Source: SG8-32-3 sp964514055
Lineage (GTDB): Archaea; Thermoproteota; Bathyarchaeia; Bathyarchaeales; Bathycorpusculaceae
Direction of reading: 5' to 3'
NCBI GenBank assembly: GCA_964514055.1
Contig: CAZEPB010000009.1
Coordinates: 1-56,470 of the forward strand
Length of the DNA stretch: 56,470 nucleotides
Shown: positions 17,131 through 25,293 of the stretch, piece after piece
Numbering within the stretch: position 1 is the first letter of the stretch
Layout: every line of letters begins with the position of its first letter
Notes under the pieces: generated by a model
What the model saw: the letters and a program-made list of their open reading frames with translations, nothing else
What the model was told of the DNA's origin: nothing
The model's database searches: none
Made by a program: the position numbers and the translations under genes

Positions 17131-17136
17131 AAGGAG
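17131..17136 (+). promoter_or_regulatory. SD of the Hsp20-like gene
   Basis: AAGGAG, 8 nt before the ATG at 17145. A TATA-like CATTTTTAGG (17091-17100) lies about 50 nt upstream of the ATG. Confidence 0.6.
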
Positions 17137-17144
17137 ATTCTGAA

Positions 17145-17468
17145 ATGGCTAAGAAAAAAGTTGCTAAGAAAGAAGCTAGGCCAGTAAAGCCGACTCTAGC
17201 GCCCATCATGTACATGGACCACGATGACAAAAACTACTATATTCAAGTGGAATTGCCAGGAGTGAAGAAAGAAGACGCGGAGCTTGAGGTTTCTGACCAA
17301 AGCTTCTGCGTAAGAGGTGAAAGAGCAGATATTGAACTTCTGGGCTGCTATATTCTAATGCACGCGGTAAACGCGGAGAAAGCCAAAGCTAAATTCGATA
17401 ACGGCTTACTGAATATTGAAATTCCCATAAAGAAGATTCTCAAAGGAAAGAAAATAGCAATAAAATAA
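17145..17468 (+). CDS. Hsp20/alpha-crystallin-like small heat-shock protein
   Basis: 107 residues. A basic N terminus (MAKKKVAKKEA) precedes a compact alpha-crystallin domain: YIQVELPGVKKEDAELEV, SFCVRGER, and the closing GLLNIEIPIKK, which is the conserved beta9-like strand. It is short for the family (usually 140-170): the N-terminal arm and the C-terminal IxI extension are much reduced, although IAIK at the end may stand in. It would act as an ATP-independent holdase. The SD AAGGAG lies 8 nt before the ATG. Monocistronic, with a T-rich tail. Confidence 0.85.
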   Translation: MAKKKVAKKEARPVKPTLAPIMYMDHDDKNYYIQVELPGVKKEDAELEVSDQSFCVRGERADIELLGCYILMHAVNAEKAKAKFDNGLLNIEIPIKKILKGKKIAIK

Positions 17469-17480
17469 CCGCAGCAAAAC

Positions 17481-17496
17481 CCCTTTTCCTTTTTTC
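17481..17496 (+). terminator. T-rich terminator after the Hsp20-like gene
   Basis: CCCTTTTCCTTTTTTC starts 13 nt after the stop codon; pyrimidine-rich, T-dominated tract of the kind used for archaeal termination. Confidence 0.45.
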
Positions 17497-17570
17497 AACT
17501 CTTAAAAGCAGAAGTTAAAACTGCAACGCTGGCTCTGAACAAGCAGGCGAAAGCTCTACCCCTTAATTTA

Positions 17571-17603
17571 TGTATATATAGGGGAGGGGGGTCTCACGAG
17601 CGC
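17571..17603 (-). repeat. Intergenic motif copy C (TATA plus C-run element)
   Basis: Read on the minus strand: GCGCTCGTGAGACC, a run CCCCTCCCC, then TATATATACA. It begins 3 nt past the stop codon of the 4-TM gene at 17606. The GCTCG-to-C-run spacing is shortened (5 nt). This is the most divergent of five related copies in the window. Confidence 0.5.
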
Positions 17604-17605
17604 TG

Positions 17606-18061
17606 CTAGTTTTGCTGCTTAACTGTTGATGGTTGCTCCGGGTTTATTTTACATCCTCGGTTGCTGAATTTCCCCAGATACCCAAACGGATATGATAGTA
17701 AGAGGATTTCAAGCATGCCGAGAACTATGGAGAAGGGCGCGCCTGCCATTGTTTGTATGATGAGGTTGATGGTGGAGAAGATTAGTAGAAGGAAAAAGCC
17801 GTTGAGCCACAAGCCTATCTGCCATCCTTCACAGACGTATAAGCGATGAATCACCACGATGTTTAGCACGCCCAGTATTATCGGTTGGATACCGTACATG
17901 GTGAAAAGCAAGAGGGCGAATCCTATCGGCGGCTTGTAAAGCAGGAAGGAGTCTTGGAATGCATCCAACAACAATTGAATGACTACAAGTGGAATTATTA
18001 CTGCTAAGCCGTGAATTAAGATCTGTTTAGAGGGTTTAGGCATTTTGGGCAATCCATTCAC
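17606..18061 (-). CDS. Small four-helix membrane protein
   Basis: 151 residues, not assigned to a family. Four hydrophobic segments are visible: about 15-32 (LAVIIPLVVIQLLL), 45-65 (IGFALLLFTMYGIQPIILGV), 82-103 (IGLWLNGFFLLLIFSTINLII) and 107-128 (FSIVLGMLEILLLSYPFGYL). The C terminus is short and polar. Its 5' end overlaps by 26 nt the 3' end of the propeller/TIM-barrel surface protein gene upstream on the same strand, so the two are almost certainly cotranscribed and perhaps partners at the membrane. The ATG at 18061 lies inside that gene's coding sequence. Confidence 0.75.
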   Translation of the reverse strand: MNGLPKMPKPSKQILIHGLAVIIPLVVIQLLLDAFQDSFLLYKPPIGFALLLFTMYGIQPIILGVLNIVVIHRLYVCEGWQIGLWLNGFFLLLIFSTINLIIQTMAGAPFSIVLGMLEILLLSYPFGYLGKFSNRGCKINPEQPSTVKQQN

Positions 18062-20381
18062 CTACTTTTTGTTCTGCGAGCCTTCCTCGTATGCCGTAAC
18101 TGTTACCTACACTGTTCCAATAGACAATCCAGCATCCTCTGAGCCCCATGCTCTTGAAAAGGTTAAGACCTTTTATGATGTAGTCGCTTTGTGCCGTGTC
18201 GTCGCTTGTTGACATGCCAAACTCTGCGATTACGATTTCTTTATTTGTTATTTTTTGAAGGAGCTGAATCATTCTCGGAGAAAGAGTTAGGAACGACTCC
18301 ATGAAAATATCGAAACCTATGAAATCGAGCTTTTCGCTGAATTGAACTGGAAGGTTTGTTCGAAGCAGGTAGGCTGGTCCAAAGTTAGTGTAATATTGTA
18401 CCGAAAGCTGGTGCTGTTTAACCGTGTTGTAGACTTCTTCGAATCTAGAACCTGCTTCATCATCTGTGAACAGGGCGCCCATATCCCACGATGTGGCTAC
18501 GTCGGGTTCATTGAGGATTTGAACGTACACGAGGTTTGTGCCCCAATTATTGAGGTAATAGTTTATGTTATCGATGCTGTCGTGATTGTTGATTATTAGG
18601 GCAACTTTGATGTTAATCTGCTGAATGGCGCTGAAGAATACATTCGTAAGCGAGTTTGAATAAGCGCTTGGATTCGTTGAATCGCAGATTAGGTTCACGC
18701 GAATTACACTGAACCCCAAATCCTTGATGTGTGATACCTCATTGTAGATTTGCCCGATGTTATCTTGCTCGTAGACGTAGCTTATCCCCACTTCGAAGGG
18801 TGAGCTAGGGTTTCCAGAGGAAACTGAATAGTAAGCGTATGGGAAGAAAATTTGGGCGAAAACCATGATGATGGATAGGCCGATTATGGTTAAGGTCCAC
18901 ACCAATTTGTTGTTTGCGAATGCGGCGAGGCGCTGTTTATTGATGAAGCTAGTTAAGCCTTTTTTCTTGTAAGCCGAAAGGCTGTGTCTCTTAAGGTAAA
19001 GCAGAAGACCGATACTGACAGCGGCTGCAACAGCTATACTTGCGATAACCAATCCTGTTGGGAAAGGAGCCACTATGGTGAACTGAATTGTGCCCGAGAC
19101 TCCAATCAGTCCCGAGAAATCTTCAGCGGAGACGTTCAAGTTGTGCGTTCCTACTGCTAATCCAGACAAAGTGGTGTTTCCCGTGATGAGCACTTCAGCT
19201 TGACCGTCAAGGCTGTAAGCCATCCAAGAAACAGGCTCATCCACCGTAAAAGTCAACGGAATGTCACCAGTCTCGTACGTTTTGCTTGTCGGGCTTGAGA
19301 CAGCAATCACGGGTGGCTGGACATCAGGTTCTGGGGAAAATTTGGTTACAAATGAAGTTGTTCCTGAGGCTGCGCCAGCAACGACGTATCCGCCATCCGC
19401 TGTTAGTATTAGGCATGAGGGGCGATAGTTTGACGCTCCAATGCCTAATGTTGCTGTCCAGAGGTCGCTTCCAGAAGAATCAGTTCTCACCAATGCCGCA
19501 CTTTCCCCTAGGGCAGCGACATAGCCATAATCACAGGTTTGCACAACTGCACCGAAGCTGTTGTTGGGAATGTGCCCGTAAGGAAGGCTCCATTGCTCAT
19601 GTCCTTGGGAATTTATCTTAATCAGCCAAGGAACCATTCCACCGCTCGCTTGCCAGTCCCCAGTCCCCGCTAATACAAATCCTCCATCTTGGGTTTTTGC
19701 CATGGAGTAAACGAGATGGGCATCCGTGGGTCCTCCATAGGAATATTGTTGACTCCACTGCAGATTGCCGTTGGAATCAATCCTGGCTAACCAAAAATCG
19801 TTTTTCCAGTTACCTGCCAACGCGCAACCGCGGTCATCGGTCTCTGTAACATCGTAAACGACGTAACCACCCGTGAACGTTTTGTTCCATAAAAGATTAC
19901 CTTGCATGTCAACCTTATACAACCAAGCAAAAGTAAACCCGTCACTTCCGATGCTGTTACCTATAAGAACGTAGTTGCCGTCACTGGTTAGGATGCCTTT
20001 ATGAATTCCAAGTAAGTCCATAGTGAAGCTGGACTCAAAATCTCCTTGAGAGTTAGTCTTAACCACATGGTTATAATCGAATAACACGTAGCCTAAATCC
20101 GCAGTTTGTGCAACAGAAACTGGAATGCCCTCTGTTTTTTGCCATTGTAGATTACCAGAGGAGTCTATTTTAATAAAGGAGGCTGCGTCGGGAGACAAAG
20201 GAGCTCCAGCTAAGGCGTAGCCTCCGTCTGAAGTCTGGATGACAGACAACACCTCTAAGTTGTTGAAGGTGCTGCTCCATTCCACCGAAGGCACGTCAGG
20301 AGCAGCCGTCGCAGAAGGAACAGCAAAAAACAAGACCGACACAACAAGCGCTATCGCAATGATCACTCTCATTAACCGCAT
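18036..20381 (-). CDS. Secreted seven-bladed beta-propeller / Ig-like / two-TM / glycosidase-like TIM-barrel protein
   Basis: 781 residues from ATG 20381; a TTG at 20444 in the same frame would add 21 residues but precedes a canonical signal peptide (MRLMRV, a hydrophobic run, then ATAAPD). Seven repeats of the form xxQTxDGGYxLAG...xKIDSxGNLxW (about residues 40-350) imply a seven-bladed propeller. An Ig-like domain follows (about 355-440), then TM1 (about 443-464), a basic cytoplasmic loop, TM2 (about 493-515), and a second extracytoplasmic domain (about 530-781) resembling GH5/GH39 clan-A glycosidases, with the acid/base Glu in ILNEPD (about 625) and the nucleophile Glu in VIAEFG (about 720). 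Substrate and role are unknown. Confidence 0.8.
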   Translation of the reverse strand: MRLMRVIIAIALVVSVLFFAVPSATAAPDVPSVEWSSTFNNLEVLSVIQTSDGGYALAGAPLSPDAASFIKIDSSGNLQWQKTEGIPVSVAQTADLGYVLFDYNHVVKTNSQGDFESSFTMDLLGIHKGILTSDGNYVLIGNSIGSDGFTFAWLYKVDMQGNLLWNKTFTGGYVVYDVTETDDRGCALAGNWKNDFWLARIDSNGNLQWSQQYSYGGPTDAHLVYSMAKTQDGGFVLAGTGDWQASGGMVPWLIKINSQGHEQWSLPYGHIPNNSFGAVVQTCDYGYVAALGESAALVRTDSSGSDLWTATLGIGASNYRPSCLILTADGGYVVAGAASGTTSFVTKFSPEPDVQPPVIAVSSPTSKTYETGDIPLTFTVDEPVSWMAYSLDGQAEVLITGNTTLSGLAVGTHNLNVSAEDFSGLIGVSGTIQFTIVAPFPTGLVIASIAVAAAVSIGLLLYLKRHSLSAYKKKGLTSFINKQRLAAFANNKLVWTLTIIGLSIIMVFAQIFFPYAYYSVSSGNPSSPFEVGISYVYEQDNIGQIYNEVSHIKDLGFSVIRVNLICDSTNPSAYSNSLTNVFFSAIQQINIKVALIINNHDSIDNINYYLNNWGTNLVYVQILNEPDVATSWDMGALFTDDEAGSRFEEVYNTVKQHQLSVQYYTNFGPAYLLRTNLPVQFSEKLDFIGFDIFMESFLTLSPRMIQLLQKITNKEIVIAEFGMSTSDDTAQSDYIIKGLNLFKSMGLRGCWIVYWNSVGNSYGIRGRLAEQKVGEWIAQNA

Positions 20382-20536
20382 CGACGGGAAGTGTACAAGG
20401 CAACAGCGCTTCAAAGATGACACCACATCCTTGTACCTAACCAATTGAGGCTGTTCCGCACTTATAATTTTTGGAAAAACCTACAGCAAGCAACGCGACA
20501 TAATATTGGCGCTTCCCTTCAGAACTATTTATAGTT

Positions 20537-20570
20537 TCTATATAAAGGGGGGCTATAGACTGTCGTGAGC
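20537..20570 (-). repeat. Intergenic motif copy B
   Basis: Minus-strand reading: GCTCACGACAGT, CTATAG, CCCCCC, TTTATATAG. It lies 17 nt past the argS stop codon and upstream of the propeller gene. It shares the CTATAG-C-run-TATATAG core exactly with copies A and E. Confidence 0.6.
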
Positions 20571-20586
20571 ATAACAGTCACAGAAG

Positions 20587-22536
20587 TTACATCTTTTCGG
20601 GCGCCACAACACCAATCAACGTTAAAGCATTATGCAGCACGATGCGAATTGCATCGGTTAACGCTATTCGAGCGTCACTAAGCTCTTGAGGTTCCGCTTT
20701 TATCACTGGCAACGCGTTGTAGAACGTGTTAAACTTGTCGGCAAGCGCATTTGTGAAGCCAGAAATCAAGCTAGGTTTAAGGTATTCTGTGGCTTCGATG
20801 AAGACATCTGGAAAACTCGCTAGAGACAGAACCAACTCGCGTTCCAGTTTTTCCTTCAAAAGCGCGAAGTCTGCTTTTTCGGGTTCTCTTGCGGCTTTGC
20901 GCAAGATGCTGGACGCCCTAGCATGCGTGTACTGCACATAAGGCGCACTGTTAGTTTCGAAGTTCAGCACTCTATCCCACGTGAAAACCACGGGTTTAGA
21001 AGGGTCAACATCCACAAGAGCGTAACGCACCGCACCGAGACCCACAAAATTGGCGATTTCACGTTTTTCCGCTTCTGAAAGCTGCGGAGAACGCTTCGAA
21101 ACCTCTTCGTAAGCTCGTTCAACCGCTTCGCTGAGAACCTCGTCGAAAGTGATGTAACGCCCACGGCGGCTGGACATTTTATAACCAGGAAGAGTGATGA
21201 GGTTGTAGGCGAAGTGAACAAAATTATCAGCGTATTTGCCGTAGCCCAACGCGTACAAAGCTATTTTCAGCTGCAACTGAGCCAAAGACTGCTCCATGCC
21301 GATGACGTTTATCACCCTATCCGCACGGTTAAACTTCCACAAAGTGTAAGCAACATCACGCATGGTGTAAAGCGTCGTGCCATCAGCCCTCACAAGGGTC
21401 AACGGCGGAACCACATAATTTTCTTTCAAACCCAACTTTGCTTTGAGATCCAAAACGTGCACTACTTTTTCAGCGTCAAACTCCAACACCCCGCCTTCGG
21501 TGTAAACGAACGGCGAAGTCTTCAGCTTTTGAAGCACCTTGGAAACTTGGCTGCTCCACACGAAGTCGCTTTCCCAGTCCCACGAGTCATAGCGAATCTC
21601 CACGCGCTCTTGGGTTTCCCTGAAACCCCGAAGACACAGCTCACTTACCTCTCGTATGAGACGTTTAGCTTCAGGCTCTCCATCCTCATAAGCACGGTTA
21701 AGCCTGTTAATCTCCTCCTCAGGATTCTCATCTTCACCAATTTTTGACAGAAGCCTCTCAAAAAGCACCGGAAACTTCTCTTCAAGCTCCGCAGCAATTG
21801 ACATCCACTCATCAATCCGCTTGTTAACCTGCGCTATTTCACCAGACGGCGAAACCGCCTTTACAAGCTCAAGCTCCCTTCTCAAGCGGTTAAGCTCCAC
21901 CAAACAACTCGTAATAGTATACACCTTACCCACAAAATGATCCGCCTTCTCATCAGGTTGAGGCTCGCCGAGCTTGGCATACCCGTAAGCAACAACTGAG
22001 GATTGCCGCCCAACATCGTCGATGTAATAGTGGCGAGCAACAGTGTGCCCTCTATACTTGAGTATGCGAGCTAAAGCGTCACCTATCATAGGGTTTCTCG
22101 CCTGCCCAATGTGGATGGGGTGAAGAGGGTTAACGCTGGTGTGCTCAACGATGATTTCGGCGGATTGGTCGGTTTTGACAAAGCCATACTCGAAATTCAA
22201 TCGTCTAGCCGATTCAAGAGTCAAAGCAGAAAACTTGGGAAAATCTGCGTGGAAATTTATGTATCCTCCGCCTGCTGGAACAACCTTTTCGATTAGGGAG
22301 AAACTGGATTTGTGCATGGCACTGACTAAATGGCTAGCCAAAACAAGGGGTTTCTGGTTGAGCTTCTTTGCTAGTTCAAAGCACAGTGACGAGGCTAACT
22401 GCCCGAAATCAGTGTTAGGCGGCTTGTCCAAAAGCAACTTATCAACTTTAATCTCTGGAAGAGCCTTCTTAAGCGCATACGCTAAGGCGGCTTCACATTC
22501 TTTCTGGAACTCGGCGAAGGGATTTTTGGAAATCAT
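20587..22536 (-). CDS. argS: Arginyl-tRNA synthetase
   Basis: 649 residues, class I synthetase. The HIGH-type motif is H139-P-I-H142-I-G in the conserved TSVNPLHPIHIGQARN, and the KMSKS equivalent is GYKMSSRRGRY. An N-terminal Add1-like domain (tRNA D-loop recognition) and a C-terminal DALR anticodon-binding helical domain (VQYTHARASSILRKA onwards) are both present. The residues 225-290 region carries a coiled insertion found in several archaeal ArgS. Start ATG 22536. It is divergent from the deacetylase-fold gene with only about 85 nt between. Confidence 0.96.
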   Translation of the reverse strand: MISKNPFAEFQKECEAALAYALKKALPEIKVDKLLLDKPPNTDFGQLASSLCFELAKKLNQKPLVLASHLVSAMHKSSFSLIEKVVPAGGGYINFHADFPKFSALTLESARRLNFEYGFVKTDQSAEIIVEHTSVNPLHPIHIGQARNPMIGDALARILKYRGHTVARHYYIDDVGRQSSVVAYGYAKLGEPQPDEKADHFVGKVYTITSCLVELNRLRRELELVKAVSPSGEIAQVNKRIDEWMSIAAELEEKFPVLFERLLSKIGEDENPEEEINRLNRAYEDGEPEAKRLIREVSELCLRGFRETQERVEIRYDSWDWESDFVWSSQVSKVLQKLKTSPFVYTEGGVLEFDAEKVVHVLDLKAKLGLKENYVVPPLTLVRADGTTLYTMRDVAYTLWKFNRADRVINVIGMEQSLAQLQLKIALYALGYGKYADNFVHFAYNLITLPGYKMSSRRGRYITFDEVLSEAVERAYEEVSKRSPQLSEAEKREIANFVGLGAVRYALVDVDPSKPVVFTWDRVLNFETNSAPYVQYTHARASSILRKAAREPEKADFALLKEKLERELVLSLASFPDVFIEATEYLKPSLISGFTNALADKFNTFYNALPVIKAEPQELSDARIALTDAIRIVLHNALTLIGVVAPEKM

Positions 22537-22589
22537 AGACGTGTTCTCCCAGCGTCTGGAACGCGCTAAACCTTTAAGAGGAAGTGGTA

Positions 22590-22598
22590 TTTTAATTT
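22590..22598 (+). promoter_or_regulatory. TATA-like box of the deacetylase-family gene
   Basis: TTTTAATTT lies 23-31 bp upstream of the ATG at 22621, which is the TATA-to-start distance of a leaderless archaeal mRNA. This supports ATG 22621 over the TTG at 22597, which would overlap the box. Confidence 0.45.
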
Positions 22599-22620
22599 GA
22601 AAAGCGTCGCTTATCTATGT

Positions 22621-23484
22621 ATGGATGCAACTGGAATGAAGACAAAAATCGTTTTTTCAGAAAAATGTTTGAACTATGGGGGTTGGCACATTGAAGGGCC
22701 CACAAGAGTAAAGATGGCACACGAAATTTTGAAAGAAAAAAACTACGAGTTTTTGGAGCCTACCCCAGCGTCTGAAGAAGACGTGCTCAAGGTTCATGAT
22801 GTCGACTACATTTGGAACCTCAAGAAAGGCTTGGTTGAAGATTCGGACACGCCGGCTTACGACAACATTTACGAGCATGCACGACTTTCTGCTGGAGGAG
22901 CGATATTGGCTGCGGAGATTAATGGTTTTTCGATTATGAGACCGCCTGGGCACCATGCGGGTCGACACGGTGCAGCCTTAGGCGCTTACACACGAGGGTT
23001 CTGCTATTTGAACAACGTTGCGATAGCCGTGAAGGTCATGGGCAAGCCAGCGTTGATATTGGATGTTGATGGGCATCATGGAAACGGGACACAAGAGATT
23101 TTCCAAGGCAACGAGAAAGTGGTTTACGTTTCGTTGCATCGTTACCCATATTATCCTGGCACAGGCGCTTATTCAGAAGGAAACTGCCTGAACTTCCCGT
23201 TACCAGCTGATTGCGGTGAGACAATGTATCTGGAAACTCTTGACCGCGCACTGGGCATGGTTGACACTGGCAAGTTTGAGGTTGTGGCGGTTTCGGCGGG
23301 TTTTGATAATCACATGGGTGACTTAGCGTCTCTCGGCTTGACAGAGAACAGCTACCGAGAGATAGGCAAGAGGATTGGCGCGCTGGATAAGTCCGTGTTC
23401 TTCGTTTTAGAGGGCGGATATGTGGGCGAGCAAAACGGGAAAGACATAGATCAGCTGTTGAGGGGCTATGAAGAAGGAATATAG
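22621..23484 (+). CDS. Histone deacetylase-fold amidohydrolase (acetoin utilisation/acetylpolyamine type)
   Basis: About 287 residues. The full arginase/deacetylase active site is present: RPPGHHAG (tandem His), LDVDGHHGNGT (second Asp and first His bind zinc), the SAGFDNH Asp ligand, and EGGY (transition-state Tyr). Members remove acetyl or acyl groups from lysine side chains, acetylpolyamines or small molecules. In this genome candidate substrates are Alba-like or other proteins acetylated by GNAT domains, or polyamines, given the two DHS-family genes. The frame could begin at TTG 22597; ATG 22621 fits a leaderless start, and ATG 22636 (MKTKIVFSE) is also possible. Monocistronic. Confidence 0.88.
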   Translation: MDATGMKTKIVFSEKCLNYGGWHIEGPTRVKMAHEILKEKNYEFLEPTPASEEDVLKVHDVDYIWNLKKGLVEDSDTPAYDNIYEHARLSAGGAILAAEINGFSIMRPPGHHAGRHGAALGAYTRGFCYLNNVAIAVKVMGKPALILDVDGHHGNGTQEIFQGNEKVVYVSLHRYPYYPGTGAYSEGNCLNFPLPADCGETMYLETLDRALGMVDTGKFEVVAVSAGFDNHMGDLASLGLTENSYREIGKRIGALDKSVFFVLEGGYVGEQNGKDIDQLLRGYEEGI

Positions 23485-23488
23485 AATC

Positions 23489-23499
23489 CTTTTTTGTTT
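23489..23499 (+). terminator. T-rich terminator after the deacetylase-family gene
   Basis: CCTTTTTTGTTT begins 4 nt after the stop codon. Confidence 0.4.
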
Positions 23500-23569
23500 G
23501 AAGACATTTTAGGATAAAAAGTTGCTTTGAAATAAAATAGGCGCGATTAATTGATAGAGCGCTTCAAAG

Positions 23570-24187
23570 TTATTTTTCTTTCTTGAGACGAGCCTTTTTG
23601 TTCAAGGCTTCGAGTTTTTCGTTGACTCTCATGGACCTTTCTTCTGCTTCTGCCAGCAAGGGTTTCCAATCTTTGTTCTTGACAATGTTGGTTAAGCGCT
23701 CAGTTTCCGCGGGAAGCTTTTCCAAAGCTCCAGTGAACCTCTCTTCAGCTTCCACGTCTGTAGATACGATTTCTAGCGCTTCTTCAGGGCAGAATTCGAC
23801 GCATTTGGGTTCTCCTTCGCAGAGGTCGCAGGCTATGGCGATTCCCGTGTCAGGGTGAATGGTAATGCCGCCGTGTGGACACGCTTGTATGCACCAATCA
23901 CAGCCTTTGCACTTGTTTTCCTTAACCATTAGAATGCCAGTTTCCTCGGATTGAACCAAAGCTTTTTCTGGACAAGCAGCCACACATTTGGCGTCTTCGC
24001 AGAATCGGCAGGCAAGAGCAAAATTGAACAAAGGAGTCATACGAACGACCCGAATCCTTGACCTGATGGGGTTCCAATTAGTTTCACCTTTTTCAAGAGT
24101 GCAAGCGCACTCGCAGATTCCACAACCCGTGCATTTACTTGGGTCAACGGAAACGAATTTTCTTGATGAAAACTTTGATGATGGCAT
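23570..24187 (-). CDS. Four-cluster polyferredoxin (HycB/CooF-like electron-transfer protein)
   Basis: 205 residues. Four cysteine groups bind 4Fe-4S clusters: CTGCGICECAC (about 19-29), CRFCEDAKCVAACP (about 60-73), CKGCDWCIQACP (about 92-103) and CDLCEGEPKCVEFCP (about 121-135). This is the layout of the small ferredoxin subunits of formate, CO and molybdopterin enzymes (HycB, CooF, DmsB class). A charged C-terminal helix (about 150-205) is an addition, perhaps for docking. No catalytic partner is adjacent; CODH is 17 kb away in this window. Function as electron shuttle is a family inference. It stands alone on the minus strand with a 348-nt upstream gap holding motif copy D. Confidence 0.85.
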   Translation of the reverse strand: MPSSKFSSRKFVSVDPSKCTGCGICECACTLEKGETNWNPIRSRIRVVRMTPLFNFALACRFCEDAKCVAACPEKALVQSEETGILMVKENKCKGCDWCIQACPHGGITIHPDTGIAIACDLCEGEPKCVEFCPEEALEIVSTDVEAEERFTGALEKLPAETERLTNIVKNKDWKPLLAEAEERSMRVNEKLEALNKKARLKKEK

Positions 24188-24535
24188 TACTGTAACCAGA
24201 CCTCCAAGTGCTATCTAAACATTTCTGTATGTTCTCAAGTTTTTAATCGTGGCTTCTTTAATGTCTTGCGGATGCGCTCGGAAAAGACTACCCCCTCCCT
24301 TATATATAGGTTGAACCTCGCTTGACAGATTTTTTGGTGGTGAAAAGCGTCAAACGGATAGACTCTCTACTGGTTCCTGTATACTATTCCTGACAAACTT
24401 CAAATTTAATTTGCGGAAAAATCGTGATCAGGTGATTCGCAGAAAGAGTATATGTGCTGTTTGCATGGAGGAGGTTTGAATTAAAAATAAAAAAAGGTTG
24501 GGGGATTTCTCGTATTGTTTCTGAGCCATCAAGAC
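24188..24535. other. 348-nt intergenic region between polyferredoxin and pilin-like genes
   Basis: No convincing gene on either strand. It holds motif copy D (24275-24316), whose TATA-like TATATATA could direct transcription leftward into the polyferredoxin gene, and a T-rich stretch near 24330 (GATTTTTTGG). The A-rich stretch next to the pilin stop, AAAAATAAAAAAAGG at about 24483-24497, reads as a T-rich terminator on the minus strand. Confidence 0.5.
24275..24316 (+). repeat. Intergenic motif copy D
   Basis: Plus-strand reading: GCTCGGAAAAGACTA, CCCCCTCCC, TTATATATAGGTTGAAC. The 15-nt left block and the 17-nt right block match copy A (30123-30163) with one mismatch in total; only the middle differs (CTATAGCCCCC against CTACCCCCTCCC). 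Unlike the other copies it does not sit just past a stop codon of a gene on the same strand. Confidence 0.65.
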
Positions 24536-25075
24536 CTAACTGGGTTGGAACGCGGAATCCTCAAGCGTCGGATCCACAACGATGTTATAGATAACGAACG
24601 AATTCCCATCGGATTCATATTCGTGATCTCCAGTACCCGACCAATCTTCAAGAGCAGTCAAATAGCTTTGTAAGCCTGCGTTACCGATCAAGGTGTTATC
24701 CCAATACGTCGCGAAATTCGCAGAATCATCAACAAATCCACTACCCATAGCATCAGCATATACTGTTTGTGCAGTTTGATTCATCAGGTAGATAAAATCA
24801 TTGCCGTCCTTGTCTGTCTGATCCACGCGTAACAATATGTCAGAAGTTCCTAAGTTCTTCGCGGTAACCCTGTTTATTTGTAGTTCTCCATCGACAGTAG
24901 CGTTTACATCAAACCTCATACTGGTTGCGTCCGCAACTGGATTTGAAGTTGGCGTTGGAGTTGGCTCTTCCTCTCCGCCTCCCATATACAATACATATAC
25001 CGCAATTCCAGCCACGACTACAATAATGATGACTACTGCTACAATCACCAATGTAGATATTCCTTTTTTGTTCAC
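24536..25075 (-). CDS. Type IV pilin-like protein with class III signal peptide
   Basis: 179 residues. The N terminus MNKKGISTLVIV followed by a 20-residue hydrophobic helix is a class III signal: prepilin peptidase would cut after KKG, leaving the helix as the assembly core. A Pro/Thr-rich linker (EEEPTPTPTS, about 36-46) leads to a beta-rich exterior domain of about 130 residues with no recognised family. GTG start with SD GAGGGG 7 nt upstream. It is monocistronic and divergent from the archaeosortase gene. Likely a surface pilin or a pseudopilin; the assembly ATPase and platform are not in the window. Confidence 0.75.
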   Translation of the reverse strand: MNKKGISTLVIVAVVIIIVVVAGIAVYVLYMGGGEEEPTPTPTSNPVADATSMRFDVNATVDGELQINRVTAKNLGTSDILLRVDQTDKDGNDFIYLMNQTAQTVYADAMGSGFVDDSANFATYWDNTLIGNAGLQSYLTALEDWSGTGDHEYESDGNSFVIYNIVVDPTLEDSAFQPS

Positions 25076-25293
25076 TAAAGTCCCCTCGATTTTTTTTCAG
25101 TGCTGTCTTGTATGGGTCTAAGGCAATTTAACATTTGCGCTTGCACCAAAAGTTGCTGTCGCAAGTCCGTTACCTATCGTTGTCTTTCTGGGCGGATGCC
25201 CCGCAGAAGATTTGTTGGAAGAAATGCGTATTATTTTTTAAACAGGATGTCCCTCGATATATCATTACCAATTCGGGTTTGGTCGAGTTAAGG

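Noticed and set aside
21214..21747. 177-codon plus-strand frame inside argS
   Set aside because: Fully antisense to argS motifs, no SD or TATA in place, and low-complexity residues.
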